A stretch of DNA of 64,000 nt from Betaproteobacteria bacterium (GTDB lineage Bacteria; Pseudomonadota; Gammaproteobacteria; Burkholderiales; SG8-41), in assembly GCA_016868035.1 (NCBI GenBank), contig VGID01000002.1:1-64000 (forward strand). Direction: 5' to 3'. The notes under the pieces are model-generated. The model did not search any database. It saw only the letters and a program-made list of their open reading frames with translations, and was not told the DNA's origin. The position numbers were made by a program, and so were the translations under genes. Below, piece after piece: positions 62,542-64,000 of the stretch (position 1 is its first letter; each line of letters opens with the position of its first letter).

Positions 62542-64000
62542 CTACACGCGTCCCTCGCTCAGGTCGCGTTCCTGCGCCTCTCGATCGCGCTCCTCGGGCG
62601 GCCCGTAACCGCCGCCTGCGGGCGTCATGATGCGCAGCACCGAGCCGCGCGGCAGCCGGACGTCGGCCGCGGCCGACTGCAGCCTGCGCTCCCCGGGCAT
62701 GCCGGGGTTCAGCACGAACGCGCCCGTTGCGCCATCCTTGCCGCCCGCCATGCCTTTCGCCGCAACGTGCTGGCGCTCGGAAGACAGGCTCACAACGATG
62801 TCGTCCGCCAGCACGCGGTAGTCACGGATCACCCCCGCTCCGCCGCGGTACCGGCCCGCCCCGCCCGAGCCTTCCCGTAGCGCATAGCGCTCGATGCGAA
62901 AGGGATACACGTGCTCGAGCGCTTCCACCGGAAGGTTGGACGAGCCGGAGGCGTGCACGCGCACGCCGTCCACGCCGTCGCGGCCCGCGCGCGCGCCGTA
63001 GCCGCCCGCAAGGGTCTCATAGTTGACGAAGTACGAACCCGTGCGCGGATCGGTACCCGACAGCACGTAGAGATGATGCGGCCCGCACCCCGCGAGCGCC
63101 TTGTCGGGCATCGCCTGCGAGAGCGCCTGCGCGATCACGTCGCCCAGCACGCTCGCCGATATCGAGCGGCAGCCGATCGCCGCCGGCGGCACCGGCCCCA
63201 CCACGCTGCCCGGCGGTGCGCTCACGTGCAGCGTGCGATAGTAGCCCGCGTTGGCCGGCACCTCCGGGTCGAGCAGCGTCTTCGCCACCGTGTAGATCGT
63301 CGCGAGCAGCGCGCGGTACGGGATGTTGCGCGCGGAGAGCAGCTGCGGATCGGAGCCCGTGAAATCGAAATCGAGGCGGCCGGTTCCCACCGTGAGCCTG
63401 AGGCCGATCCGCGCGACGCTTCCCTCGGTGTTGCCGTCGAGAAAATCCTCGGCCTCGAAGGTGCCCCTCGGCAGCCGCCCGATCGCCGCGCGGAACCGCC
63501 TCTCCGTGAAGTCGAGATAGGCGGCGATGTTCGCTTCGGTCTCCTTCACGCCGTAGCGGCGGAAGAGCTGGAGCACGCCGCGCGTGCCCACGGTATTCGC
63601 CGCGAACTGCGCCTGCAGGTCTCCGCTTCTTTCCTCGGGCGTGCGCGAGTTGAGCAGCAGCACTTCGCTCACGTCGCGGTTGAGCTTGCCCCGGAGCAGG
63701 ATGCGCACCGGCGGGATGCGGATGCCTTCCTGGTAGATCGACTGGCACACCGCCGCCTCCGACCCCGGAACCATGCCGCCGACGTCCGCATGGTGCGCGA
63801 TGTTCGCGACGTAGGCGACGATTCTGCGGCCCATGAACACCGGCGCGATCACGTTGATGTCGGGTAGATGGGTGCCGCCGCCGTTGTAGGGGTCGTTGGC
63901 GATGAACATGTCGCCCGGACGGATTTCGGACTCCGGATAGCGCTTGAGGATCTCGTCCACCGCGCCGACCATCGAGCCCAGATGGATCGGCACGCGCTGG
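62542..64000 (-). CDS. hyuB: Hydantoinase B / oxoprolinase family protein (partial)
   Basis: The frame is open to the right edge of the window, so the N-terminus is missing; about 486 residues are present. Features are GDMFIANDPYNGGGTHLPDI, ANIAHHADVGGMVPG, DFDFTGSDPQ and a glycine-rich C-terminus (GGAGRYRGGAGVIRDY, TPAGGGYGPPEERD), characteristic of the HyuB subunit of ATP-dependent N-methylhydantoinase or acetone/acetophenone carboxylase-like complexes. The partner HyuA should lie beyond the window. Confidence 0.92.
   Translation of the reverse strand, partial: QRVPIHLGSMVGAVDEILKRYPESEIRPGDMFIANDPYNGGGTHLPDINVIAPVFMGRRIVAYVANIAHHADVGGMVPGSEAAVCQSIYQEGIRIPPVRILLRGKLNRDVSEVLLLNSRTPEERSGDLQAQFAANTVGTRGVLQLFRRYGVKETEANIAAYLDFTERRFRAAIGRLPRGTFEAEDFLDGNTEGSVARIGLRLTVGTGRLDFDFTGSDPQLLSARNIPYRALLATIYTVAKTLLDPEVPANAGYYRTLHVSAPPGSVVGPVPPAAIGCRSISASVLGDVIAQALSQAMPDKALAGCGPHHLYVLSGTDPRTGSYFVNYETLAGGYGARAGRDGVDGVRVHASGSSNLPVEALEHVYPFRIERYALREGSGGAGRYRGGAGVIRDYRVLADDIVVSLSSERQHVAAKGMAGGKDGATGAFVLNPGMPGERRLQSAAADVRLPRGSVLRIMTPAGGGYGPPEERDREAQERDLSEGRV

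Overview
The window is high-GC DNA from what looks like a betaproteobacterium, probably Burkholderiales or Rhodocyclales related. The main clue is seven periplasmic Bug/TctC-type solute-binding proteins of the tripartite tricarboxylate transporter class, a family greatly expanded in that group. LysR and FCD-GntR regulators, mandelate racemase-like enzymes and M20 amidohydrolases fit the same lifestyle. No rRNA, phage or CRISPR locus is present. Mobile traces are one ISL3 transposase remnant and a set of unusual short-word repeat arrays.

Layout. 0-4 kb: tRNA-Pro and tRNA-Lys, an MFS permease, a four-helix-bundle (S23/IVP) gene enclosed by inverted 14-bp arrays, a LysR regulator and a small protein with a strong terminator. 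4-9 kb: an exported protein, an enolase-superfamily enzyme, a formylglycine-type sulfatase and a Bug receptor. 9-12 kb: a decayed glucose/pentose phosphate cassette, with a GH15-gnd fusion remnant and a gutted zwf, but intact glk and pgl. 12-24 kb: a ureide (allantoin/hydantoin) catabolic island with a GntR regulator, allantoate amidohydrolase-like and second M20 enzymes, a PucG-like aminotransferase, two PuuE-like allantoinases, a hydantoin/allantoin racemase, a dihydropyrimidinase/hydantoinase and three Bug receptors. 24-27 kb: an HMCES/YedK gene next to a repeat array, and a UGSC-family selenoprotein with an in-frame UGA plus its coupled partner.

27-48 kb is a respiratory island. An AioA/IdrA-type molybdoenzyme, its Rieske subunit, two di-heme cytochrome c peroxidases and a cupredoxin-like protein form an iodate-reductase-like (idrABP1P2-like) operon. 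A second long operon encodes a bd-like oxidase, three membrane or exported cytochromes c, SCO1, a Usp protein and a radical SAM protein; a hemG-like gene lies convergent to its end. Both operons have a sigma-54 promoter with the same GGTCA-N5-TGACC palindrome 77-78 bp upstream. An NtrC-type sensor/regulator pair is encoded immediately beside them, so one two-component system probably controls the island.

48-64 kb: a DUF2062 protein, an M1-type peptidase whose start lies in a repeat element, a ChaN-PDZ protein, GMP reductase, three more Bug receptors, a second enolase-superfamily enzyme, a GYD protein, a beta-hydroxyacid-dehydrogenase-like oxidoreductase, an MFS permease, the ISL3 remnant and a partial hydantoinase B.

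The most unusual signal is a family of intergenic inverted arrays at four loci (128-201, 1981-2646, 24646-24763, 51476-51608). They are built from 7-nt words close to RGTRANN, with the G-rich strand always running inward from both ends. One locus carries the S23-like gene between its arrays and looks like the complete form of a possibly undescribed mobile or self-propagating repeat element.
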